DNA of 64,000 bases from Edaphochlamys debaryana (lineage: Eukaryota > Chlorophyta > Chlorophyceae > Chlamydomonadales), in assembly GCA_016858145.1 (NCBI GenBank), contig JAEHOE010000109.1, positions 186,001 through 250,000 of the forward strand. The letters are read 5' to 3'. The notes under the pieces were generated by a model. It had not been told where the DNA came from and made no database searches. It worked only from the letters and a program-made list of their open reading frames with translations. Below, piece by piece: positions 35,686 to 46,000 of this stretch. Numbering within the stretch: the first letter of the stretch is position 1; each line of letters begins with the position of its first letter. Position numbers and translations under genes: made by a program.

Positions 35686-37207
35686 TTACTGGCTGGTCAT
35701 GAGCTGCAGATCCAGGAGCTCATCCTGCACAGGTGGGGACGATATGCAACACAGCGTTTAGGACGAGGGCTGGAGGAACGTGTAGCTCTCGTCTGGGGCG
35801 CCCCAGTGCGGTGTGCTGACGCCTGCCAGGCCCCCTCCCACCGGCCTGGCTGCACACCACTGCTCCACAACCCCAGACCATCCCGCCCCAGTCCCCACCC
35901 AAGCCGCGCAAACGCGCCCCGAACTGGGCTCTCCCCAAACGTCCGCCCAGCCCTCATGGCTTGCCACAGCCCCCGGCCTTTCGCCTGTTGAGGCGTTCCT
36001 GCTCCCCGCCCGTATCCGTGCTCCGCATACGCACTCGGCGCCGCCCACGCACCTCCGAGATGGTCGTGATCTTGCAGTCGGACCTGGGCGTCGCCACGCA
36101 CAGCAGCGTGTAGCCCTTCTCCGCCACGTCGTCAGACAGCATGGAGCCGGTCTGGTCCACCTGGCCAGAGATCTGGGGGGCGCAAGGATTGCGCAGGGCG
36201 GCGCAGTGCGCGGTAAGCCGTCGCAGTTACGAGCTCGTAGGCTAGAGGGCCGTCCGCTCTGGGTCTTGAGGATAACCCGCAGGAGCGGCTACAACCCAAC
36301 CAGCGCGCGCCTCGTCGGTCGCAGACTTGGCCAGGCCTAAGCAGACGTCCAACTCAGCCCAAACCCATCCTGCAGCTCCGTCACGCCTGGGCCTCTGCAA
36401 CCCTCGCCCCAGGTGGAAGGCGCAACGAGAGGTGACACTGCATCGCACCGCACCCTCGCAAGTGCTGGCCCCTGGACTAGCCCCCAGCATCAAGTGTGTC
36501 CCTTTGTACCACATCTGTCCTTCACCCCCGGCACGCTAGCACCCCCCCAGGCTTTGCTCTAGCAGACCCCGACCCCGAGTCACTTCAGGCGGCCGGGTGT
36601 GCAGGTGCAAGCGCCCCGGCGCTCACCAGCTTGGCGGGGCAGGTCATGCAGACGCCGAGCTTGCAGTCGTGGGGCAGGTCGTGGCCCTTGTCCAGCGCCG
36701 TAAGCAGGATGGACTCGCCCTCGGGAACTTGGAGGTCGATGTTCTTGCCCTGGTGCTCGATCGAGATCTGCGCGGGGGTGGCGGGCGTCAGGTTCGCCGA
36801 CAGGGCCCTACACGCAGGTCGACGTGGCCGTGGCGACCGAGCCGTGCAAGTCGCGGCGCAGCAAGGTGCAATATCCACAGCCCGCACAGAACGTGCGACT
36901 CTGGCCGGGGTTTGCGAGGTCACTATGCTCTAGGTGACGCCGAACTCGGCGCGCAAGCCATGCTTCAGGCAAGTGGACGTTTGCGCTGCTTTTCTAGATC
37001 TTCCACCATCCATTTGACACTTATGGTCCCCGTAACGATGCAAAGGCGCGCTGGGACCGTGGCCCTGGCGATAGGCGAGCGAACAGGGTGCGGCCGATTG
37101 CGACTCGCCTTGTAGGTCGTCCGCACAGCCATCGCGCGGATGGTGGAGGCGCGTGGTGCGCGACGACCGAAGACCGGGGCGCGGCAGCGAGCAGCGAGGG
37201 CGGACAT
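35686..37207 (-). CDS. FDC1: Plant-type [2Fe-2S] ferredoxin, FdC1 subtype (132 aa, 4 exons)
   Basis: Exons on the minus strand: 37207-37109, 36767-36627, 36172-36053 and 35724-35686. Residues 1 to about 26 are an Arg/Ala-rich plastid transit peptide. The fold starts at [12 protein letters not shown]. Cluster ligands are C68, C73, C76 ([10 protein letters not shown]) and C105 (YTLLC). The motifs [22 protein letters not shown] and the C-terminal extension [12 protein letters not shown] match the FdC1 subgroup, not photosynthetic PetF. FdC1 is a plastid electron carrier proposed to serve acceptors other than FNR (family knowledge). To give the expected YK-IS junction, intron 1 must use a GC donor (AAG|GCGAGT). 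A GT donor 18 nt upstream of the GC donor (GCT|GTGCGG) is possible but deletes VRTTYK. The start codons of this gene and of the divergent neighbour are 326 bp apart. Confidence 0.88.
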
Positions 37208-37533
37208 CCTTGCGATTTGGGGACTGGGGCTGCTACGGTGCTAGGGGCACGATGCGCTGTGGCAAGATCTAAAAGCGCAGCGAGCTCGAAGCAGCGACTG
37301 GACAGCGAAATTCCCTGAAAGAGTGCCTGAAAGAAGCGACCAATCCCCTTCCTTCCAAAGCTGCCGTACTGCATGGGGAAGAAGCTTTGGGGTGGCGACT
37401 GCACGCGACAGAAATAGTTGCCGCATCAAGGAAACTGAAAAGCATCCAACAGGGTGAACGGGCAGCTAGGCCCGAGGTCCCAGCATCCGCATTGCCCTCG
37501 CCGTGCTCCCCGCGCCTGGGCCCTGAGCGCGCA
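37208..37533. promoter_or_regulatory. Shared divergent promoter region, ferredoxin / HSP70-escort gene
   Basis: Only 326 bp separate the start codon of the minus-strand ferredoxin from that of the plus-strand DNL-finger gene. Both 5' UTRs and both core promoters must fit here. No TATA box is visible on either strand. Confidence 0.55.
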
Positions 37534-40044
37534 ATGGCAGCCCGTCGCGAGCTCGTGGCGGCCATCAGGCAGCAAGCGGAGCCGCTTTCCTCTCGGCTCG
37601 CCAGCTTCAGCCGTGCGATCCTCGCCGACGGAACCCAGCTAGTGGAAGGGAGCTTCGGGCACTCTGCCACACGGACCGTCTCGTCAGGTTGCAGTTGCAG
37701 TCATCGCGACTGCCACGCCGTGAACGTGCTGCCGCCACGTCGCCCTGCCGGCGTCATCAGCTCCGGTGGGTGGGGGACCGGGCTGGGTGGGGCCAAAACG
37801 CCTTTGACGGTCTGTAAGGCCTTCGATCCTGGACTCCTCTCGGCCCGTGAAGCCCGTGACGCCTTGCGCTGGGCGCCCCACAAGGATACGGGCTACCCCT
37901 GCGCTCTGATACACCCACCAAACTTGGCCAAACGCATCCTCTTCTTGCCTCCGCCAGGTCAACGCGACAGCCCGGCAGCCGCATTCCTCTCCACCGGCGC
38001 CCATGCCTCGAGCGCCTGCGGCCTCCCCTGGAGCTTGACAGCGGCGGCGGGGCCAGGGCGGCGGGGCACGGGCAGAGAGGTGCCAACGTGGCCGCCCGCA
38101 GCGGCGGCAGCCTCCGCCAGCCGACGGACACTGGCCACCGCCGCCAGCGGCGGCGGCGGCGACGGGCGCCAAGAGGCCGACGGCGGCGCTTCAAGCGCTG
38201 GCACTAGCACAAGCGGCGGCGGCGGTGCCGTCGGCCAGATCCAGCCGCGGCTGTTGATGACCTTTACGTGCTCCAAGTGTGACACTCGGAGCACCAAGGG
38301 CTTCAGCAAGTAGGGCTCCCTCGGTTGGGGGGTGACGCAGGAGGGCAGGGGGCAGAAACGGAGGGCGTCCGGGGTGCATGCAGGGTGTCACGGCCCTTGC
38401 TGTAACTGTGTAACGGTCTGGTGCCTAGGGCGGGTGGCCTGGAACAGTCATGCGGTTGTGCCCCTCGCCTTCTATCCTGGTCTAACCGCTTGGTTGCCCG
38501 CGTTTGCCGCGGTCGCAGGCAGTCGTACACGCAGGGCGTGGTGCTCGTGCGGTGCCCGGGCTGCAAGAAGCTGCACCTCATCGCGGTGAGCCGCGGGGCA
38601 GGGCACAGCACACAGCGCACAGCACGCAAGCGAGCGAAGCCTTCCGCCTGGGATGGGCCTCTGCCTCCGCCCTTGAGCAAACCTTGTGGCCAGACCCAAC
38701 GCCACTCACCCATGCCCCCACGCCCCCACGCCCCCAGGACCACCTGGGGTGGTTCGGTGAGGAGCCCTTCATGGTGCACCAGCACCTGCAGCAGACGGGT
38801 GGGCCGCGTGTGGGTGGGGGTGGGGGGAAGGGGCGGCAGGGAAGGGGTATTGTGTGGTGGGACGCGTGGCCTCAGGCCTGTCGGCTGGGAGGGATGTCTG
38901 GCTGTGTCTGGGCTCATGGCTCTGCGTCATAGGTTGGGCTCGTGGCGTGCGCCATGGAGCCATGCGCGGTCGGGTGTACGCTTGGGGGATGGGTGAAGTG
39001 GGCGTGGGATGCTTGGGGCCTAGCGGGGTGTGTGTTGTGGTGCGCTTGCAGCGTTACGCGCGGCAGGCAGGACTGTGCGGGCTGTACGCCGGTTCGGGGA
39101 CGGTGGTGGGTGCCCCCCCGTTCCATGCCGAGCGCTTGAGACTTACACCCGCTGTGGCGCGAATCGTCCCCAAAGCTCTGAAGCTCTGCGTTATGCGGTA
39201 CAGCCACCCCTCGCCAGCTCATCTTCCCACGCACCGCACGTCCGTGCCTTCCAGGCGGCAACGTGGTGGTCGTTACGGCCGAAGAGGGCCGGTCCGCGGC
39301 ACCGCAGGAGGCCGGAGCGGGCGGCGAGGGCAGCGGCGGCGCTGGGGCGGACCCCGGTGTTGCGGCCCGGTCGGCTGCTGCGGCCGCCGCCGCGCAGGCG
39401 TCCACGGATGGCGTGTTCGAGCTGGGCACGGAGCAGCAGGTGAGGGTTATTGCTAGGTGATTGCTTGGTTCTAGAGCAGCAGGTGAGGGTTATTGCTTGG
39501 TTCCAGACAGACAGATGCTACTAGCGTTGACAAAAACCGCACGCTCTGACGGGCCAAGACGGGGCAGCGGGCTGGTGCCACCAGTGGTGGATTGGGTGGC
39601 GGGGGCGTGCGGTATGCAGTGTAACGCTGCGGGGGGGGCGCTTGTGGCAGTGCGTTGCGACGGGGTCATCCAGGAGAGAGGCGCAGGCAGGGGAGCCGAG
39701 CGCACGGGGGCGCTGAGCTGGTGCGGCGCTGCTCGCGGCTGCGCTTGCCAGGCCTGGGAGGGCAATCGGGGCATGCACTTGACACCCGCGCGTGAGGAAA
39801 TGCGCGATGCGCCAATGCTTGGCCCCCGCTCCTCCTCCCTCCCCGCAGCGCCATCTGCCCCCGGCCTCGCATGCCGGCGCCCCCCAACTGTGTGCTGATC
39901 CTGCTCGCTGACCGCCTCTGCGGGCTCACTCGCCGCATGGCCCCAATCCCTCCCGGCCCGCAGGTCCTGGGGGCGCTGGAGGACGCCCGTGCGCTGGCCC
40001 GCCGTGCCAAGCCCGGGCAACCGGGGCAACCGGGCAGCCAGTGA
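37534..40044 (+). CDS. DNL-type zinc-finger protein, HSP70-escort (HEP/Zim17) family (about 325 aa, 6 exons)
   Basis: Exons: 37534-37765, 37958-38309, 38519-38585, 38738-38798, 39255-39439 and 39964-40044 (978 nt). The core is MTFTCSKCDTRSTKGFSK joined by splicing to QSYTQGVVLVRCPGCKKL, then HLIADHLGWF. Zinc ligands are C182, C185, C207 and C210. This is the DNL finger of Zim17/HEP proteins, which keep mitochondrial or plastid HSP70 soluble. The signature Asp-Asn-Leu reads Asp-His-Leu (218-220) here. The N-terminus (MAARRELVAAIRQQ and on) is a plausible organelle presequence, followed by a long Ser/Gly/Ala-rich linker. A Gly/Ala-rich tail of about 90 residues after the finger is longer than usual. 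The exon 1 donor (GTGGGT at 37766) is inferred because the frame is open across intron 1. Confidence 0.85.
39431..39497 (+). repeat. Tandem duplication across an exon 5 splice donor
   Basis: gagcagcaggtgagggttattgct occurs at 39431 and again, exactly, at 39474. The first copy holds the used donor (CAG|GTGAGG after 39439). The second sits 43 bp into the intron and is an equally good decoy donor. Confidence 0.9.
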
Positions 40045-41393
40045 GCTAGGAGCGCGCTGGGGCTGGGGTTACGAGGGAAATCAACGAAGCGGAGGTTGCG
40101 TTGCTGGAGCTGCGGCACGTGGCAAGTGGATATGAGGACAGCGCTTGGCGCCAGGCCGTTGAGGCGCGCTGGCGATGGAGCGCGCATGGTTGGGCCGGTG
40201 CAGGCTGTGACGGTGTGGCGCCAGGTGTAGGCCATTGCAACAAAGCATTTAAGGGTGTGGAACAGTGGGGCGCAGCCGCGCAGGGTCTTGGCGGGGAGTT
40301 GCTGCCATGCAGAGTTTAGATATGCAGGTCTTGCTCGAGGGAAGTGCTGGAGGCTTGTGTGCCGCTTACGTGAACGGGTCAAGGCAGGGTCAAGGGGTCG
40401 GCCTAAGCCCATGGCGAAGCGAGGAAGCAGGCGGGGCAGGGTGATGTGGTGTGCATGCGAGGCATGTGTAGCTCTCGGGCTCACCGGCTCGCGCGCGCCG
40501 GCTTGGTGACGACCGGCGGTGGCCGGCCTTTGCTGGCCTTGGCTGGCATGTGATGAACCCAGGCCCCAGTCATCACCCTCTCGCGCGCTAGCATGGGCTA
40601 GCAGCATTCAACAGGTGTGAGCCTCTGCTGTGAGGCAGACCCAAGGCAGACTGAGGTGCCCCCGTGGTTACACAGCACCAATCACTAGGCGAGCACACGG
40701 AGGTTGCCGTACGCATTCTGTATCAATCACGTCGGAGTCCAGGAGCACTCTCGACCTGTCTGCGACCTGTCCCGCACGAGGATGGGCGCCCCAACGTGAA
40801 TGCCCAGCATGACGCGCGTCCATCATAAGGGCAGCTCAATGGCACCGCCCCCCACCTCACTATCACACCATCCAGCGTTCCAGCCTACAACTTCAAACAT
40901 GCGCATCCACAGCAGAGGCAAAGTTAAGGGCCCCACCGCGCCCTCTCTATCATTTGCTTATTGCCCACCCCAGGTCCGCAAAACGCGCAAAGACACACGA
41001 CACTAAAACACTTCGCAAGCGGCTCAGCTCAACATGACACGGCCGTCTAACCCAGGCACTGAGAGCAGCCCGATAGACTCGGTGTGCCCCCCAGGCCGGC
41101 GGGGCCCATATCAGGAGGGTTCACGGGGCATGGCGTTGGCAGCCATTGTGCGACATGGGGCATTAGCAACTGCGCAAGGCTTCTTCCGCAACCATCGCTC
41201 TTGATCGTGGCCAACGACAAAACCACCCCTTAGTAAGCACCATCTAATGGAAAGATAATAGTGCAACGGCCCAGGTCGAACCCACAGAGGGCGCCCAGTC
41301 TCAGAGACCCCGAGCTCCCCCTAGCAACGAGTCTGCACTTCACTACACTTCACTACACTGTGATAGACAACCCGCCCGCGACGGCGGAACCGG

Positions 41394-41398
41394 TGTAA
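41394..41398 (+). terminator. Candidate TGTAA polyadenylation signal, HSP70-escort gene
   Basis: It is the first plus-strand TGTAA I find after the stop at 40044, 1.35 kb downstream. Confidence 0.35.
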
Positions 41399-41808
41399 GT
41401 TTCTTCTAGGTGGTTGGAAACAGAGAGCACCACTGCCCCTCGCGCCCCAAGGAACCGACGGGATTGCCTCCACTCGAGAGCTCCCAGCCTTCGGGGTCCA
41501 TTATTGTCATGCATAGGTTGCTACCGGCCCAAGCGGCGTCATATGCTACCGGGACGGCATGCTTTGGCGGTAGCAAGGCAGCCGCCTTCGTCTGTGGCAG
41601 ACCGTACCAGCAATGCTGGAACCCACACTCATGTCCACCCAAGGAAAGGGGCAGCGCCTAGCGCAACACCAAATTGACGTATGAGAGTAAAGGATGCAGG
41701 TCAGCTTCTAGGCCGACACGAGGGGGACCGCTGACGGCAACGCTAAGAGGCGGTGCTCCCATGACCCAACGAAAGCAGCGCCCTTCCAAGCAGAACATAT
41801 GCCGTTCC

Positions 41809-41813
41809 TTACA
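41809..41813 (-). terminator. Candidate TGTAA polyadenylation signal, kinase gene
   Basis: It is the first minus-strand TGTAA I find after the kinase stop at 43059, about 1.25 kb downstream. Confidence 0.35.
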
Positions 41814-42671
41814 CGTGATGCCAGAGCTCCTGCAGCGCCTCATGAAGTTATTGAACAACCACAAAGGCAAGCCCCCCGCCCGCCTGCAGATTGCAGCGCT
41901 AAGCGCTCATGCTCTCCACAGTGAGCGGCGGGGTCATAAAAGGTCATGGATTCTACAAGCGTGCTAGGCAGCACGGCCACCAAGAATTATGTGCATGCGC
42001 GTAGCTTTGTCAAATTATGGGCTGCAGGCGTTGGCTGCGAGCCAGCAAGCCCCCAAAGCCCGCAGGCAACAGGTGACGCATGCTCCCACGGCCATGCACT
42101 GCAGCAAACCAGGATGCCCCCTCAGTGCAACCACAGCCCCAAGTTCAATGACACGAAGCGTCCGCCCGGCGGCATCCCCCAACCAAAGCAGAACAGCAGA
42201 GTGTTAAGGAGGAAAGCTCCAGTGCCCATGCTGTGCACCCTGTGCACTATGACTGCTGGTAGCCATCGAACTACAAAAGCCCAGAAAGAAGGCGTTTGCT
42301 CCTTTTGAATTATACGAAACCCATTGCCCAGTAAGCAAAAGCACCAAGCGTCCAGTCCCCCAGCACCCCTAAACACAAGGAGCCAGGCCGCGTGGAAGCC
42401 ACCCCTGCGCCTTCGCTTGACCAAACACACCCCATAAGTAACCACATGTTGCACCCGTCTTGTTAGTGCGCGTGATCCCCAACAAGTGCTGGCCAGAAGC
42501 CCAGCGTGATCCAAAGCCCACAGGATGCTTGGGCACGGTTCCGCCCGTGTCCCACTACAAAGCAGTCTTATGATATGGTCCGGCTGACCGGTTATTGGAC
42601 CATGGCCACAGAGTCCGAGCATTATTAATGGAGCTCCAACAGCCCTGCTGGTGTCGCCCCTCTCGGCTCGC

Positions 42672-42735
42672 GCCTCTACTCCGCCCAGTATAATCTCTCC
42701 CAACCCAATATAACCTATCTCCGCCCAGTATCACC
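42672..42735. repeat. Short degenerate tandem repeat (cccagtataatctct-like)
   Basis: Three imperfect units of about 20 bp read cgcccagtataatctct, aacccaatataacctatct and cgcccagtatcaccc. The stretch is AT-richer than its surroundings and intergenic. Confidence 0.6.
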
Positions 42736-43058
42736 CATGCCTTATACGAAGCCCTATTTACTTGACCTTAAACCGAAAGCCCCAAAGCGTGCTTAGTATG
42801 TATCAAGGGAGTACTGCGAATCGGAACGAGGAAACCGCCCATCTGTACTTGACAGTGGCCCGTAGCCCAAAAGACTACAGCCAACCGGGCGGAGCCGCTC
42901 CGGACGTGCGCGTATGAAGGATGCTAATACCACTCATGTCAGTATCCGTGTCCCAGCCAAAACTGCGGACAACCGCTTATCACACTTTTCGTGGCATGTG
43001 GGACAGAGTCCGTTAGCCTTATTGTGGCGCACAGGGAACGGCTCATGCATACTTGCCG

Positions 43059-46000
43059 CTAGGCTCCTCCGCCGGGGCGGGGTCCCGCAGCGGACGGGGC
43101 TTGCGGCCCAGGCTCCTCCGCGCCAGGCTGTGTGTTGTCTTCGACTCCAAGCACAATCAGGCCCTGCCGCATAAGCTGCGGTAAGGCCAGTGACGGATCG
43201 GAACCAAACATGCGGAGCCCTCTGGCCGGCGGCTGGGAAGGCGCCGGTCCTGGTCCCGGCTCCCCTCCCGCAGCACCTTCCCCCGCTGCCAGCGGCTGCG
43301 GCTGGACGGCCCGAGTCACGCGGGGCAGCTGAGGCCCCCCTGCCCGCGGCAGCAGGGGCCAAGCGGCGGTAACCTGGTCAACCCGGCCCCACAGGTCGTT
43401 GCCGCCGCTGTCAGTTCCGGTGCCGGTGCCCGTGCCTGCTGTGCCGCCGCTTGTACGGCTGCCGCGGCTGCCGGCAGGGCCGCCGCTGGTACGGCTGCTC
43501 GTCCTATCGGTCACGGCTCCGCTTGCACTTGTTGAGGGCGCGCCAGGGTTGCTAGCCACGAAGGGCTGAGTGAAGGCGCTGCTCAGCGGGTTCAAGAGCA
43601 CGCCGCTCACTGCTTCGCGGCTGCTACCGCCGGCGCCCGAGAACCCGTACGCGCCGCCAAAGCTGCTGCCCCCAAAGCTCGCCAGGTGCGCACCCGACTG
43701 GGGCTCCTCCCGGATGGGGGGCAGCAGTGCGGCCGCCAGGCCAGCCCCGCCTACTCCGCCACCGAGCGAGCCGGCTGTGGGCGTGCCAGCACCCGTGGCC
43801 GCACCAAACACGGCGCTGAGAGTGGACGGCGGGGCATGTGGTGATCGCTCCTCCAGGCTATGGCGCCTGCCCAGGGCGTCGCCGAAGTCGATTGCGTGCA
43901 CGGCTTGGTAGCGGGGCCGCGGCGAGGGCGAGGCGCCAGTGGCACTGCCGCGTTGCGATTGCGAGCTGGGGCCCAGGCGGTCTCCACTGATGGGGCCTCC
44001 CATGGCCTCCTGCGAGGGTGGGGCACAAAGGGGCAGCATGCAAGTGTTGGCAGCGCTCCAGGAGCAGCAGCAGGAAGCGCTCAGAAGAGACCTTAGGGAA
44101 CCGGGCACTTGGCGGCAATCCTGCTGGCTCCCAAGGCATGGGGCCGCCACCACCCAGCAGCCATGCCTCCGCAGACGCCTCACCCGAAACACCTGAGAGT
44201 CGGCCGAGCTCGAGATGCCCTCCATGGTGGTGGACGTAGCGCCCGCCAGGCCCGATTGCCGGTGGCCCGTGCCGCCGTAGTCGAGAGTGCCCAGTAGGCT
44301 TGTCTGGCGGCTGCGACCCTGCGGCTGAGGCGACAAGCCGCTGCTCGAGCCACCGCCAGTCCGCGGTGCGGCCTGCATGTGCGCAGCGGTGCTGTCCCAC
44401 GGGCCTCCGGTGCTGCTGCGCCACAGGGACCCGGGGCCGCCTCCTCCAGCACCACTTCCGGCGGGGAAGGCAGCCGCGGGTGAGGCAAGGAGTGCCGCGC
44501 GCGTGTCGCTGGGCCGGCTCGAGGTAAGCGAGCCGGGGTTGAAGCCCGCGGGCAGGAGCATGGATGCCGAGTGCTGGAGCAGAGCCGATGTGTGCACGTT
44601 GGCTGAAGTGGATGCGCCCCACGACGACTGGCGCGTCAGCCGGCTGAACATGCTGCCGGCCATTGTGGAGGCCATGGAAGACCGCCCCATGGAGGAATGC
44701 GTTTGCGACTCGCGCTGGCCCTGGTGTGCAGCGGACGCTCGCGTGGATTGCAGCTCGTCCACTTCGTCCTCGCCGCGAGCCTCGATGTCCTCGTCATGGT
44801 CGTCGACGAGCGCGTGCTCCTCGAGCAACTCGGAGACAACATTCGGGGGCACTGCCACTGCAACCGTCACGCCGCGTCCCTCGACGTCTGCAGGGGCCTG
44901 GACGTCCTCGGCGTCCTCCTCGTCCCACAAGGCTGGGGGCCGCTGCTGCGACTCCTGGCGCACCTGCTCCTGGGGAACCGACTCCGCAGCACTGATGCCC
45001 TCGCCAGCGCCACGCGCCTCTGCTGCCACGGAGTACACCCCGGCTGCCAGCCTGTCATACAGCAGCAGGTCGTGGTGTGAGCTGGCCATGGTGGGTGCAA
45101 GGCCCCACGGCTGGCTCAGCACCTGCTCCTCCAAGGCAGCGGTCTGCAACGGCGTGCCCAGCAGAGCAGTCGCAGGGGTGGCAGCAGGCATGGCTGCAGC
45201 AGCGGTGATCTCCATGTCGTCGAGGGTTGTGGTGGCCGTTGTGGCGGCAGCTGCTGCCATGACCGCAAAGGCCGTGGTGCTGGCGGCCACTGACTGCGTG
45301 GCGGTGGTGCTGTAGTTGGAGCTCATGGCGATGCTGAACTGCGCTGGCAGCTGAGCGGAGGGTGCAGCCGACGCAGCGCCTTCGTCATAGACGTCCTTGA
45401 GCATGGTCTGCAGCATAAGGGGAAGGCCAAGATAGGGCATGTCAGGGCGTAAAATGGGGCTTGGTTGGTGTGCGCAATGCTCCAAGCTCCGACACAGCAC
45501 CTTGGTGTGCAGCCTCACCGTGAGCTCAGCCTCAATGGCCACAAAGGATGGCCGCGCGGTGTGGTCGTGGGCCAGGCAGCGGGCCAGCAGAGCGGCCAGG
45601 CTGGGGTGCAGGTTGTCGGGGATGGGCAGCGACAGCTCCCCGTGCATGACGCCCATCATGACCTGGCAAGAGGCGAGGTTGCAGGAAGGAGCAGCGTCAC
45701 ACCGCGTGCCTGGCAGTGGGCACACACACACACAACCCCAGCTGCTGGCCGGCTCTCAGCCGCGCCCTGTTTCTCTGGTTTACACGAGCAGCCCTGAACA
45801 CAACCCCAGCTGCTGATGGGCCCACGGCTCCGACCTGCATGTTCCTCAGGCGTGGCCAGGGCTCAGAGCCGGTCGCCAGTTGCCACAGCACCACACCGTA
45901 CGACCACACATCCGAACTGGGATAGCGGTTGCCAGCAATCACCTCCGGCGCCATGAAGCTCACCTGCAAGCCAAGGAGAGCTCAATCAGTCGGGAACTTC

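Larger units (their letters stand above)
40045..43058. other. Convergent intergenic region, HSP70-escort gene / kinase
   Basis: It holds the 3' ends of both neighbours. Candidate TGTAA signals lie at 41394 (plus) and 41813 (minus), which would give 3' UTRs of about 1.3 kb each. A degenerate tandem repeat lies at 42672-42735. No ORF is convincing. Confidence 0.55.

Noticed and set aside
41265..41330. Reverse-strand GGGTTCGACC resembling a tRNA T-arm
   Set aside because: The flanking bases do not pair as a T stem, and no D-arm or acceptor stem is found.
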